A stretch of DNA of 64,000 nt from Agrypnia vestita (taxonomy: Eukaryota; Arthropoda; Insecta; Trichoptera; Phryganeidae), in assembly GCA_016648135.1 (NCBI GenBank), contig JADDOH010023139.1, positions 1 to 64,000 of the forward strand. The letters are read 5' to 3'. Positions 33,720 to 45,509 of the stretch are shown in pieces. The notes below the pieces were generated by a model. The model searched no databases and was not told where the DNA came from. It saw nothing but the letters and a program-made list of their open reading frames with translations. Position 1 is the first letter of the stretch, and each line of letters opens with the position of its first letter. The translations under genes were made by a program, and so were the position numbers.

Positions 33720-35990
33720 AGAAATCAGAAAGATATATTTGTTGTATTTTGTAATTAAATTATTGGTCTAATAGCCAGCCTTAGAATTACACCATATTTA
33801 ATATTATTTTTACATTTTTAGCGTTTAATGCCTGCCCTCTTTGTACAGGTAATCATAAAATGTTTTTATATTAAGTAATTAATGTTTAAATTTACAGAAA
33901 ATTTTTATTTTATAACGAATATAAATTTGATGTAAATTGTAACTAATAAATAATGAGTAATCTGATAAAAATAAATACTTTATCACCTCTGTAAAATTAC
34001 TAAAAACCAAACAACGCGTTAGCGTTACCCAAAGCTATACTGAAATCGCAAGCATTTAAGCATAATATGCTTCTAGCTATAAACGCGATGCAACATTTAG
34101 TAATAACTATTGCTTAAAAAAATAACATAATTTTTTCGTTTCTGTTAGAATTCTTGTCCTTATTGAACTTATATTCATTTTGTGCTGTGCTTCAAGCAAA
34201 AATTTCATACATACTAAATTAAATGAAATGTAATCAATGAAAAATATCACACTTACGAGTCATTTCAAGTAGATGAGGAAATGTTGATTCCCTTAATTTT
34301 ACAATTAAACATATGAAAAATATTATTCTTTTTTCCTGCTATTATTTTATAAGGAAATGCACTGAAGATAACTGAAATGCCAAATATTAGCATTTATTTC
34401 AAAATAATTAATTTCTCCCTTTTGACGCAGATTTGCGGTAAGCGAAAAATGCGAGGCAAACTACAAAAACTTCAAAAATTCAATAGAAAAAAAGAAAACC
34501 TTAAACTTTATAGGTAACTCGTTGGTAAAATATGAGATGAAGATAGAAAAATTACGTGTTCAGTTCCATTTACAATCAGTATTTGTATCTCAGTTCTAGC
34601 ACCGATAATAGAACGAGGTAAGTTTATAGAACTCCATAATCACACATATGGAAATGAAAACGCTTGGTTTTTAATGTACTTTTCTTAATTTATAATTTAA
34701 CTAATAATTAATAAATCAATTAGTGTTTGAACAAAACTGTTTTAGAATCGTGCAGAAATACAAAAATCTACATTAATTCTTAAAACTACAAAGCATTCCT
34801 TTTCAATACTTTTCATATATCGGTAAATACAATTTGTTGATTGCAAAATATTTTAATTTTTAAAACCCTCAACAGGCGAAACGCGTCTTATAAAAATTTT
34901 AATTTAAAACGTAGAACTAAGAAAAAGTGTTTTTATTTCCATATATGTGGCTAATTTGGCAAATTTGTATGCAAATGATAGGGAATTTTGATGTTTTAAT
35001 GAAGTTAAGCAAATAAACTATTAAAACATATGTAAAGTATTAAAACATACATGCTTTTTAAGCAAATAAAGTATTAAAACACACACGTGTATGAAGTTCA
35101 TAACATCGTAGATGACCGTGGGATTGCGTTATACTAAGAGCGAAATGTTCATTTTTTTTAGAAACTTCCCATTCACATATTTGACTTCTTTAATTAGTTG
35201 TGGCAACATCGGATGTCATTGACTACACTTTTATCACCTCAAATTACCTTATCAAGCAGTTGAAGTCTTCTTCAATTCTTTCTAATTTTGGGTTTCACCA
35301 TCTGTACGATGATGGACGGATTGCCACCACCGCACGCGTGCTGGAGACAGTGAAAAAAAATATTTTCCTTCTTAATCTGCGCCGATGTAGCGCTTGATTC
35401 AGACACTCAAAATATATCCACTCCAACAACTAGCTATTTACACAGCTGAAAATTGTACTTACAGCATCGGTCTTTTCAGCTCCGCTTGCTGTCAATCGAG
35501 TATATAATGCACCTTCAACCAATCACTGATTCTCCGAATTCGTCTATTCCGAAAGGCTATAACTTGGAAGAACTTTGACTACTTCGTATATTGTACTTGT
35601 ACGAAAAAGAATGTCAATTCAACAGAAAAAGAGACCGGCGCTCTGAGTTGCAACTATCAACTGGTCGGATTTTGTAAGGTTTTAAATCATCGAGCAGAAT
35701 AAGTCGAGTGTTAGTTTCGCACAATCACAATTCATCATTTCAATCGGCTGTCGGCGATCGGTGGTCACGAAACACAATCTAAAATTTCTTAAAGTACGAA
35801 ACCTGTGAAACAATGCTCATTGACCAACTTTAAGTTCACTCCTTTTAATTAAGCAAGAATTATTCAATGTAAACTGAATTGTCCAAGCATCCGGTCTGCT
35901 TGAAGGTATGCTAGTTATTTCAAAGTCTTCGTTTGACGATTCATTGCTTTATTTATTTACTTTACCAGCTTTTTAAAAGTGTTAATGTTA
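33720..35990. other. Intergenic, no gene supported
   Basis: AT-rich spacer. At 34870-34920 CAACAGGCGAAACGCGTC followed by AAGAAAAAGTGTTTTTATT looks like the decayed 3' half of a hammerhead-like Penelope terminus. A 65-codon plus-strand frame at 35200-35397 is not recognised. Confidence 0.35.
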
Positions 35991-36006
35991 ATAGTGAGCT
36001 TTGAAC

Positions 36007-36233
36007 CAGACGCGTGCAGTGAGTATATTGAAACATGACATTCTTCAAAATATATTTTGGTAAAAACATCGGAATAAAGTATTTATATAACAGAATACTA
36101 TGAAATATTAAAATATAAATAATATGATAATGATTGTGATAAGAATACTGCGAAATAAACTTTTTAATACGATATTTTCTAAATATATGCTTACGTAAAT
36201 GTCATTCTTCAATGTTCCCGCTGCACGCCCCTA
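36007..36233. mobile_element. hAT-type MITE with exact 8-bp target duplication
   Basis: Flanked by CTTTGAAC on both sides (35999-36006 and 36234-36241). Ends CAGACGCGTGCAGTG and, reverse-complemented, TAGGGGCGTGCAGCG. The interior matches the copies at 7157 and 43290. This is the most complete member and defines the family's boundaries. Confidence 0.8.
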
Positions 36234-36421
36234 CTTTGAACTATGAATGATTACACATATTCGGCATGCAATGAAATTACTGGTACACTAGAAGCTGAAA
36301 TTTAACATTTAAATGTCGGTAATCAATCAATCACAATACTAGTTTACCTCAATACTACTACAACATTTCCATAAAAAATTAAATACTACTAACTTACCTT
36401 TAAGAAAAAATTAAATATTAC

Positions 36422-36498
36422 CTGTTGACTTTTGAGAGCCGTTGGTGTACAGTTGTTTTGAGAGACACCATAAACATTGGTTGCTGCAATTTTCAAGT
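36422..36498 (-). other. Candidate coding exon, unrecognised
   Basis: On the minus strand ATTTTGTTGTAG precedes 77 bases that read through (two bases) LKIAATNVYGVSQNNCTPT and ALKSQQ and end at CAG before GTAATA. Both borders are good and the composition is protein-like. No partner exon was found with confidence. Confidence 0.28.
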
Positions 36499-36679
36499 CT
36501 ACAACAAAATATTGATGAGGAAATATTCCGGAAACAAAAACGCAATATCAATGACTAAAACGGAAGAAGTCAAATTTTGATTCAAATCTTAAACAAAAAT
36601 CATCGAAGATTGTTTTATCGTTTTTGATACTCCATTACTAAGCGGATTACGAACATCTGTATCCAAATACGCAGTGAAC

Positions 36680-37918
36680 AAATCTTTTTTATAATTTTAT
36701 CTTATGCTGATGATACTGCATTAATTATAAAAGGAAAGACATGGGGTGATGTAAATACAAAAGCAAACACAGCTGCTAGCATTTTGAAATCATGGTTTGA
36801 CAAAAACTTGTTGTCTTTAAATGCAGAAAAAACTGTATATATCCCATTTCATATAAAGATCCACTCCAATCAATGTGATGATAACAAAAATTGTAATAAT
36901 GAAAATTGTCTCTTTTTGTCTGGTAAGAGCAGTATCAAATACTTGGGTGTCATAATTGACAGCAATCTAAAATGGAAAGAGCAAATATATTCCACAGTCA
37001 CTAGGATGAGAAAACTCATAGACCTATTCATAAGGCTACGAAATATCTTATCAATTAACATGCTTAAGGTGTTATACTTTTGCGCTTGCCCAGTCCATAC
37101 TACAGTATGGTATAGTTGGCTGGGGTGGAACCTTTAAGTCTAATATACTAACAGTGGAAATAGTTCAGAGAGTAATTATCAAAGTGATTTTGAGGAAACC
37201 CTTAATATTCCCAACAAGGGAACTTTTCAACATTTTTAACGTCCCAAATATTAATCAAATGTATAAAAAAATTGCGATACTTCAAATTCACAAAATGTAT
37301 ATCAATAATAGAACATTTGGATGTTTTAGTAATAGACCGAGATCAGCTGGAAATATTTTGATTCCTAAATGTAATACTAGCACAGCCCAACACCATTTCA
37401 CCTATCAAGGAGTATTATTCTTTAATGCTCTTCCCAATGAAATGAAGACGGAAAAAAATTATAGAAAATTCAAGACTAACAATAACGCAATGAAAAAATC
37501 TGTTCAAAAACAATCTATACATCCTTTTAAATTTTATTACAATACCTTCTTAATTATTGATTTTTATAACTTAATTTAATGTTTCCTTGTGTGTATCTTA
37601 TTTACTTAGCCTAATGTCTCTCATTTTCGTATTCTTGTATTGTTTATATCTTACTTACTTAATTTAATTTTCTAATTTTTATAACTTAATCTAATGTTTC
37701 TTTTCTATATCTTACTTATTTAATCTAATGTCTTACACTAACGATTTCATTAATAATAGATATATACATATATGACAATGCCCCCACTTTTAAACACGAG
37801 AATAAATTCTCATTTTAAAGTGAGTAAGCGTGTAATATAAATGTGTATTAATTATAATATATTGAATACACTTTTAAGTTTGTACATTTACCAAATAAAT
37901 TTAATAAAAAAAAAAAAT
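36680..37918 (+). pseudogene. LINE reverse transcriptase, 5'-truncated copy
   Basis: Begins at the catalytic motif SYADDTALI, continues with LKSWFDKNLLSLNAEKTVYI and KYLGVIIDSNLKW, then after a frameshift near 37075 EIVQRVIIKVILRKPL, FPTRELFNIFNVPNI and ALPNEMK. It ends with an AATAAA and an A run at 37906-37917. The sequence is a sister of the longer minus-strand element at 60.0-64.0 kb (same SYAD...LLTLNAKKT and YLGVIID motifs). The 5' truncation and poly(A) tail show insertion by target-primed reverse transcription; it is dead. Confidence 0.82.
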
Positions 37919-38221
37919 TAAAATTTAAGAAATATTTAAGGATACTAAATTCCGAAATGAGTAGTATCCCCAAAAGACTGTAAATCCTTACAGAGGCTTT
38001 TTTTTTCAAAAACTGATAAATTTTAATTACTTTTTCCTTTAGCTGCATGATTTTTCATTTTTATAAGATAACACCACTCATTATTGTTAAATAGAAGGAA
38101 TGTTTAAAATGGCTCATTTCTTTTATTAATTATTATTTACCTCCTCTCACCTTTGCGGGTCAAAGTGTAAAATAAAAAGTCTTATTATTTCACAAAACCA
38201 CTGAGGGTTATAATTATATGA

Positions 38222-38346
38222 CGTCGGAGAGGAAAAAATGACCAAGCGACAATTTTGCCGAAATTGATTTATATATAACTCAACTATATATATATAACTC
38301 AATTTCGGCCAAATTGTCGTTTGGTCATTTTTTTTTCCACCGTCAA
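38222..38346. repeat. Foldback (palindromic) MITE
   Basis: GGAAAAAATGACCAAGCGAC continues to AATTTTGCCGAAATTGA, and this is mirrored by TCAATTTCGGCCAAATTGTC and GTTTGGTCATTTTTTTTTCC. The arms are about 50 bp with few mismatches around a TA-rich centre. Transcribed RNA would form a long hairpin. Confidence 0.72.
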
Positions 38347-38482
38347 TATGTATTTAATTATAATTATCCACTGTTTACATTATATTTCATTTAAGTAATG
38401 TGTATGTTTTTTTTAAACTTTTTACATAAACTGAAATACATTAAAAATTAAAAACTAACATCCTATTAGTTCTGTTGACACA

Positions 38483-41391
38483 TTAATAGCACATGGCGTG
38501 GCACTGGCGGGTAGCGCAGTTCGTACAACCTGTAACAAAAATGTGATATATATAATACAAGTGGATATAAAAGAAATATAATAATAATTTGATGAACAAT
38601 AGAACAGATTCACATTATGTAGTTATACATTATAGATATGTTCAAGATTTTTTTTTACTTTTTTGGCAAACTAAGCCATTTCTGTGATTTGAGAGTATAC
38701 CAATCAACTTCTTTACTTAATTTAACTTAACTTACTTAACGGGCACGTAAAGTACAATTTAAAGATACAAATTTATAAAAAATATTTATTGTGAATTTGT
38801 AAGTGAATGAAATTAATAGATTACGAAGAAATATCGAAAAACCCCATCTATTCTAAAAATATTTTATTTCCTCCGAATTGTTCCTTCCCGGGGAACAACG
38901 CTACCAACTTCACCACAGCAAGCCCATATCATTAACAAAATTTGAAACTTATAGAATTTATTTTGGACTAGCTATGGACCTGTCAAAAATGACGGATTTT
39001 TATCATTAAATTTCAGCTTTATATTATTAAATTATTGTTATATTCTAGTGGTATATTGTGGCGGTAATTAAAATACATAATTCTCTTCTATAATCTATTT
39101 TTGTATTTAATATTTTTTAAATATTCGGGAAAAATACTTGTTCGTATAAATTTAAAGTTTCTTTAAATAAAGTAAATTTAAATAAATTTATTTCATAACC
39201 CACAATTTTCTTATATTCTACTTAACTTCATTTTTTCACAAAATGTCTCTTGAAATTGTATGCGAAACTGTGTTATTTTCTTTTGATTGCGTAGAGTAAG
39301 GAAACAACAAACAGAAATCCACAAAAATAGTAAACCTTTCGTTTATAGCTCATTGTTGGCTTTATATTCCTTATTATTTGAGTTATTTGATAGTATTAGT
39401 GACGGACTTTGTTACATAGAGAATTTTGTATTTTGTATGTATGAATGGTACATCTTTATACTTTTTCAAATGCCTATCAAATTAATATTTCAATAAGCCC
39501 CAAAAACTTTTAAGTAATGTCACGACAAATCTATGAATTTTATGTTAGATCTGTAACATCATCGTATTAAAGAGCCTCAAATTTTTCATAATCGTGGCGA
39601 AATTGATAACGATATTTCCTAGAAAGAGAAAAAAGGAATTTATTTGGAAGATAAAATGTCTATTGTACACCTTTCTATTATTTCTGTAACTTAATATACA
39701 AGGTATTATTTAAAAAATCAAGAAATATTTTGATATTGTTTCTTACCGAATTGAACGTTTTGAGCGCAATTGACGAATGGCCACTGACTTTGTTGTGTGC
39801 ATCTAGGTTGTAGATAAGGCTGCGGATAAGGCTGTGGATAAGGTTGTGGAAGAGGCACAGGATAAGGCTGTGGAGGAGGCATAGGATAAGGCACTGGATA
39901 AGGTTGTGGAAGAGGCACAGGATAAGGCTGTGGAGGAGGCATAGGATAAGGCACAGGATAAGGCTGGGGATTCGGCACAGGATGAACCACGGGGTAGGGC
40001 TGGGGAACCGGCACACGATGTACAACGGGGTAGGGCTGGGGAACCTTCACGGGATAAGGATGAGGAACCTTTACTTGGTGAAAAACGGGATAAGGTTCTG
40101 GCACCCGTACATAGCGTATGACAGGATTGGGTACAATTCCACCACCACGGTCCAAACACGCATCGCCACATGCGTGATGTCTTCTATGGTAGCATCTGGA
40201 TTCATCACATTTTCGAGGCTCCACAATCACACAACAGTTTTCTTCTTCTTTTGGTGTCTTGTCACAAGATTGACCTTCACATTTTTTACCACCATCTGAT
40301 TGATTGCTCGAGCTTTCTGAGCCAGAGTTCAAGTTAATATTATTTATATTTGTGTTATTAATATTTGTCGCAACATTTTCAACATTATTATTGTTCATAA
40401 TATTGGTTATATTTAAAGCATTTTGAATTGAATTTGATTTTTCTGTTTCATCCCATTCTGGTTTATCAACCGGTACTATAGGAATTGTTGGACAAGGTGT
40501 TGGAGGGGGTGGCGTAGGGGGTGTTAGAGGGGGTGGTGAAGGGGATGGTGGAGGGGGTGGTGGAGGATATGTTGGAAGGGTTGGTGGCACCCATGGTGGT
40601 ATAATACAGATGTTGCCATCCCATTCCAAACCGGATGGACAAACGCAACGCCCATTATAGAAAATCATTGTTAAAGGACACTCAACAATGCATTCGCCAT
40701 TCACCAAATGTGCATTTATGGGACAAACGACGCACACGCCGTTCACATCCCAACTGCCAAGAGGACAGGATATCTTCCGTATGCAAGATTCACCGACCAA
40801 ATATGAGTCACGTGGACAAACTCTGTTGCAAGTGTTCGATGCGCAATTACTTCCTCGAACGCAAATACCGTTCGCTAGTTCTCTGTTTACTGGACACTGC
40901 GCGACGGTTTGCGGTGCGCATCCGCCACTGTATGAAATCATGTTCGATCCGCAGGTCGCCTGGGCTCTGCAACTTATCGAGTTGCCTTGGCAAGCGACTC
41001 TCGGAACAACGCAGTTTTGGCTATTTACTGAACACGATTGTGCCGCAATTTGATTCAAACAAATGCCGTCTGTGAACGTGAAGGAAGAAGGGCATTGATT
41101 TTGAGCGGTGACTTGACAAAATCCATTACTGTAAACGCTGTTTTGTGGACAAATATCGTTGGATTGCGGTACACAGTAAGAATTGTGACGGTACGTTCCT
41201 TGGGGACATTGAGGCGTGTTCGACGAACAAGAGCTTCCGCAGGATGCAGGATTTTGAGAACACTGTGCCGAGGAGCACTGCGAGCTGCTCCTGCACTGGG
41301 CCAATGAACGGAAATCTGTTCCCGTACATTGTGCGTTAATTCCTATGATACAGTAGGCTATTAGTCCAAAAATGAACCACATTCTCGCCAT
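38483..41391 (-). CDS. Secreted Cys-rich protein with Pro/Tyr/Val repeat tail (paralogue 2)
   Basis: The main exon is 39747-41391, with ATG directly after TTCTTTCAG; a further 5' exon is possible. Residues: signal peptide 1-20 (MARMWFIFGLIAYCIIGINA); Cys modules 22-262; a Pro-rich stretch 265-303; NVENVATNINNTNINN at 336-351; second Cys cluster 386-412 (CCVIVEPRKC ... CYHRRHHACGDAC); P-x-PYPV repeats about 422-530; CTQQSQWPFVNC near 545. At F548 a donor (GTAAGA) leaves one base, and 1217 bp downstream TTTTTGTTACAG opens a last exon (38529-38483) in the matching phase: GCTNCATRQCHAMCY and TAA. The spliced protein is about 563 residues. It has the same architecture as the genes at 22.1 and 56.5 kb, but Pro/Tyr replaces Gln in the tail. 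Role inferred: extracellular structural or adhesive protein. Confidence 0.83.
38600..39700. other. Intron of paralogue 2
   Basis: AT-rich sequence between the donor at 39746 and the acceptor at 38530. No other gene seen. Confidence 0.5.
39790..40115 (-). repeat. Coding minisatellite, Pro/Tyr tail of paralogue 2
   Basis: Repeats of 15-30 bp encoding VPxPYPV and PYPMPPPQ. A block of about 60 bp is present twice almost unchanged (39843-39900 and 39903-39960), pointing to recent unequal exchange or slippage. Confidence 0.78.
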
Positions 41392-41816
41392 CTGAAAGAA
41401 ATAGTAAAAAGAATATTAAATAATGTATACTTATTTTTTTCTCAAATAACTGCAATCAGATTTTTTTTATAATTTGTTTCAGTTATTCTTTAGTTCTGAG
41501 GCTGCCCTGGTAACCCATTAGGCATGGCACTGGTTTCTCTCTCCGAAGGTTCCAGATCTAACTTTTGGTGAGGTCACAATAAATCCATGTGATTTCCTCA
41601 ATCTTGCATGTTTTATTTCACTTTATTTGTCTCAGTAATTCGGCCTCATGGCCTGTTGAATCGTTAAAAAATAATAATAGATTTTTGACAGCCAAAAAAA
41701 TTTTATTCATTTTTTTAATTGAAGTACTCATAAAATAAAGGCCGTTGGCTATTTGCGAAGTTGTTGCAGTTTTTTTGTTTCAGTAGACATTTGCCTGTCG
41801 GTGAACGCAGACAGCA

Positions 41817-42125
41817 ATGTCCGCGATAATCTTTTCTTCCGCCGATTGTGAAGTGCGCGCTGTGATTCGATTTTTGTGTGCAAAAAGATCTTCACCTGTT
41901 GAAATTCATCGATAGTTGTGCCTTGTGTATGGACCTACAGTAATGAGTGAAGGAAATGTAATAATCTGATATCGAGACTTTAAAAATGGCCGCAAAAATG
42001 GGCAAGATAAGGGCGTAGTGGCAGGACCAGTAGTCAGACCGACGAAATCATTAAACGAGTGAACCGAAAACTGGTAATGATCGCCGATTGACAACTAATG
42101 TTCGGGCCAATGAATTTCGGCAAGT
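41817..42125 (+). pseudogene. mariner-type transposase, N-terminal fragment
   Basis: Pieces read ADCEVRAVIRFLCAKRSS, PVEIHRQLCLVYGP, MSEGNVI, DFKNGRKNG and DEIIKRVNRKL. This is the paired HTH start of a Mos1-type/mariner transposase (E.R.VI.FL..K...EIH.Q...VYG...MS...V..W...F..GR). Frameshifts interrupt it and the catalytic domain is absent. It is unrelated to the mariner at 11.45 kb. Confidence 0.62.
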
Positions 42126-42362
42126 TGGACGAAAATCCTTAAACTTAACTCTTCAATAAACTAAAACTGTAAATAAAAACCTTTTCCCAATAGTTCATTC
42201 TGTTTGATGGCCAATAGCCCGTACTTTATGAGGTTGCCTAGTACTTCCGCCAGATGATAGATTTCAGTAGTCAACTGTCAATAAAACTCTCCAGGTTGTG
42301 TGACCTTCGATACTTCACTTTGCAATAGAATTCGAATGCCTTTCCGAAGGCCTCGAATCCTT

Positions 42363-42502
42363 AGGCCCGAATTCAGAGTCAATACTTAAATTATTTAAGG
42401 GTTAAGGTACGCTTTAACAGCGTAATTTTCAGTACAAAATAACACTTTTAAGGTGTACCTTAACCTTTAAATCATCTAAGTATTGACAGTGAATTCGGGC
42501 CT
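42363..42502. repeat. 140-bp palindromic MITE
   Basis: AGGCCCGAATTCAGAGTCAA continues TACTTAAATTATTTAAGGG and is mirrored by CTTTAAATCATCTAAGTATT and GACAGTGAATTCGGGCCT. The two arms span almost the whole element. No exact target duplication is seen. Confidence 0.78.
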
Positions 42503-42509
42503 CAATCGC

Positions 42510-43285
42510 ATCTAATAGGCTCCTCCGTTTCAGCGATACGCCGTTCATAAGGGTTGCTAACGCGAATCTGTTGTTTAATCTGGCAATCCGACGCCGGACA
42601 CTGGACGTTGAAAATAATTATTTTAAATTAAAAAATTATTTATTTATTAATCAACGCCTGTGGGCTTTTACAGTATAAGAAAATTACAAGGATTTTTATA
42701 TACCCAACATAAAACACGTTTTAAATTAAATAATTAAAAAATAAATAATAGAGATAAAATATTGTTACGTGTCATGGCTCGGTCGAAATGAAATGACAAA
42801 TGTATTTCGTAATTTATCACTCGTAAAATAACCTTTATTATCGCTTCAACATTTAATCTGACATTTTACATTCACTGGAAACTCAACACCCTTTACACCA
42901 AAAGAATCGCTTCGCTTTTGTTTTCATCAATTGAATTTATTACGTGGTAGTTAAATGAGATTTTTCTACTTAACAGTTCCACTAGTTTATAAAGGTTAAA
43001 AAAGGGATAGATTTACATGATATACAGTGAAATTTATTGTCATGGAGTCGTGCTTCTTAAATGCGAATTAAAAAGCTCTGAAAATTAATTAAAATTGTAT
43101 TAATTAAATGAAATCACTGGACATGAGTTTAATAGGAGCACGGTTCTTCAATTCACCACAATTGTCACTAGAATATTCCGTACTGTTACTTCTTTAACTC
43201 GCTGCACTTTTGTCTATCGCAAGGTCGTTCGGCTCAGTCACACTATAATTTTACGCTAGTTAGCACGTTATTTAAACAGACACCT
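42510..43285. other. Intergenic, no gene seen
   Basis: AT-rich. No coding frames recognised. Confidence 0.4.
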
Positions 43286-43289
43286 ATTT

Positions 43290-43462
43290 GGAAAAAAAAT
43301 CGAAATTAAATATATTTCTAGAAGAATATTATGAAATATTAAAATCTGAGTAATATGTTAGTTATTGTGATAGGAATATTACGAGATACATCTCTTATTT
43401 CGGTTTTTTTCAAAACATATGCTTAGGAAAAAGTCATGCTTCTTGTTCTCACTGCACGCCCC
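43290..43462. mobile_element. hAT-type MITE, left-truncated
   Basis: Matches the interior of the 36007 copy (GAATATTATGAAATATTAAA, TTATTGTGATAGGAATATTA) and ends AAGTCATGCTTCTTGTTCTC then ACTGCACGCCCCTG. The left inverted end is not present. Confidence 0.65.
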
Positions 43463-43639
43463 TGGTAAGTACTCATTCTGGCAATTCGGTAACTTCTATG
43501 GTCGCTTGTCAAATAGCTCTCCGCGCATCCGCTTGTCATCGCTTATATACACAAATGATGGTTCGCGATACATCGATAATGTTCCAATATTAACTCCGAT
43601 AACTCTGTTAAGGCAAATCGAATAACTAAAGAATTACAC

Positions 43640-45405
43640 TGAATTTATTTAAGTTTTGTTACGTAAGGTAGGTAAATATAATTATTTGAATTAACGCGGT
43701 GGAAATGGGTAGAGTGGGTAAAATAGAGGGGGTGGGTAAAATAATTTCAACTGTTTCAATCTTTAAGTCGAAGAAGAAAGTGTAGCATGTGCGCCATGGT
43801 ACCAAGCTCACGATGCGCTCAGCTGCGCTAACATATCCTGACGTCTCTTAGAGGTCCAAGCATAAAAGTTTTCATGGTTGATTATTGATTTTTAACAGGT
43901 CCATATTTTAGTACTTCAAATGGCGTTTTTGTTCTTAAATGTGAACTCCGGTAAGAACTCTTTTAAAATCTTCGCTTTCAAATTATCTGTTACTTCGTCA
44001 TACCATGCACCGGCCCGTCAATCTGCGCGCATGCGCCTTCGCTTGTTTTCGGCCGTCAAACGTTAACGGACAACTCGTTACAATATAAATAAAGTTAGGT
44101 AATATGTATACTCTAATGTTGTTATTTACTTTATAATATTCTACTCACTACTGTTACAATTGATGTCTTTTACTTTAACATGCTTATATTATATACTAAT
44201 TATATACTACTTCAAAGTTATTTCTATGTGAGATATGTTTGGATGCAAGTTAATATGTTTATTACTATCTATTTACAGTCTACAACTAGAAGTTATATTT
44301 CCGACGTTTCTGTCTAACATAATGTGTCTGTTTTTTTTTAATTTAAAATTCTAACCGTTACCGTCCTACGGAAGTTTTATTTTCAGCGTTTCTGTCCCTA
44401 ACTTCATGTCAATTTATCTCACTTGTTTGCGCCCAACAAATTTGTTCCATAGATCTAGTCAAGTAGAGAAAAAACTCGTCCTGAACTGTGTATTTTGACT
44501 TATCTCTATGTGTGCGAGTTTTTTATAATAGGCAAGTAAATTTTTCATGAAATAAAGTGTTTTTTCGAAAGGTTTTCTTATGCCAGGTGAGAACTGCGCG
44601 CACGTCACTAGCAGAAATGATATTTTTTACAAATTCCACACAAAACTTTTTGTGTGAACACTATTTCTCTTTTCTATGGTGAATGTTAATACCATCTGTC
44701 AAAATTAATCGTAATTATTATTTACGACGACATTGCCATCGATGATATCATAAAATGTTTGGTTTATTTTTGTAAAACAAACGTATATCTGAAATTAGTA
44801 TTATTCCCGATTTAATTATATTTCAATCAACTTCGAAATATATTGAAAATTTTTGCCGTATTACCTTTATTCAAAATATTTATATTTTTAGAAAATCTTG
44901 TTTACAATACTTATTTTATAGTGCAGTTATTTTTGTGGATTGAAGCTACTCAGAATATCTCATTATATACAGTCAAAAAATTCAAAAAATTTATATACCC
45001 TTATGCATATACCTATATGCGTATATATATTATTCAACATAGGTTTATAGTCGATCACAGCGTAACCTATGTTTATACCCACTGCACGCCACTGGTATCT
45101 ACTATACTTCATACTTCTCATATTACATTTCCCATTCATAGCGTTAACAATTAAAATAGAAAGAATGAAAGGCGTGTAAGATAATTACAATATATAAGCG
45201 CTATGGAAACTTAACATCAGTGCGATAGTTTTTTCACTTTTTACCATCATCACCGCAGTACAGAAAGGATCAATATGATAATATTTTTAATCTGTTCATT
45301 TAATGTACAAACATCGTAATCCTATATTTTACTATATATAAACATTAATTGTAGTACATTCTCGTATGACGTAGCACGTCTCAAATATATTAATCGAGTA
45401 GAAAT
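43640..45405. other. Intergenic, no gene supported
   Basis: Mixed sequence. CCCACTGCACGCCACTGG at 45079 resembles the right end of the hAT-type MITE family and may mark another diverged member. The 103-codon frame at 44843-45154 is AT-rich and not protein-like. Confidence 0.35.
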
Positions 45406-45416
45406 AAAAAAAAATA

Positions 45417-45505
45417 CAGCGGAACTTCGACTTACGAGTATTTCGAGATGAGTAAATTTTTTTTCAAAAAAATTTACTCGACATACGAGAAATATCTCGA
45501 CAAAA
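45417..45505. mobile_element. pogo/Tigger-like MITE end
   Basis: TA is followed by CAGCGGAACTTCGACTTACG, the usual left end of Tigger-type elements (CAGTGGAACCTCG..TTACGAG). A perfect hairpin GAGTAAATTTTTTTTC/AAAAAAATTTACTC follows, then a diverged mirror of the left end (CGACATACGAGAAATATCTCGAC). The right terminus is missing. Confidence 0.5.
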
Positions 45506-45509
45506 GAGC

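Noticed and set aside
35200..35520. 65-codon plus-strand frame and a short minus-strand frame VEGALYTRLTASGAEKTDA before a GTAAGT
   Set aside because: The minus frame has a stop just upstream with no usable acceptor, and the plus frame has no recognised similarity; they could not be built into a gene.
41490..41660. tRNA-like B-box (GGTTCCAGATC) near 41558
   Set aside because: No matching A-box spacing or cloverleaf, and no similarity to the SINE family; too weak to annotate.
44843..45154. 103-codon plus-strand frame
   Set aside because: AT-driven composition (Ile/Tyr/Phe-rich), overlaps a hairpin and a MITE-like end, no similarity recognised.
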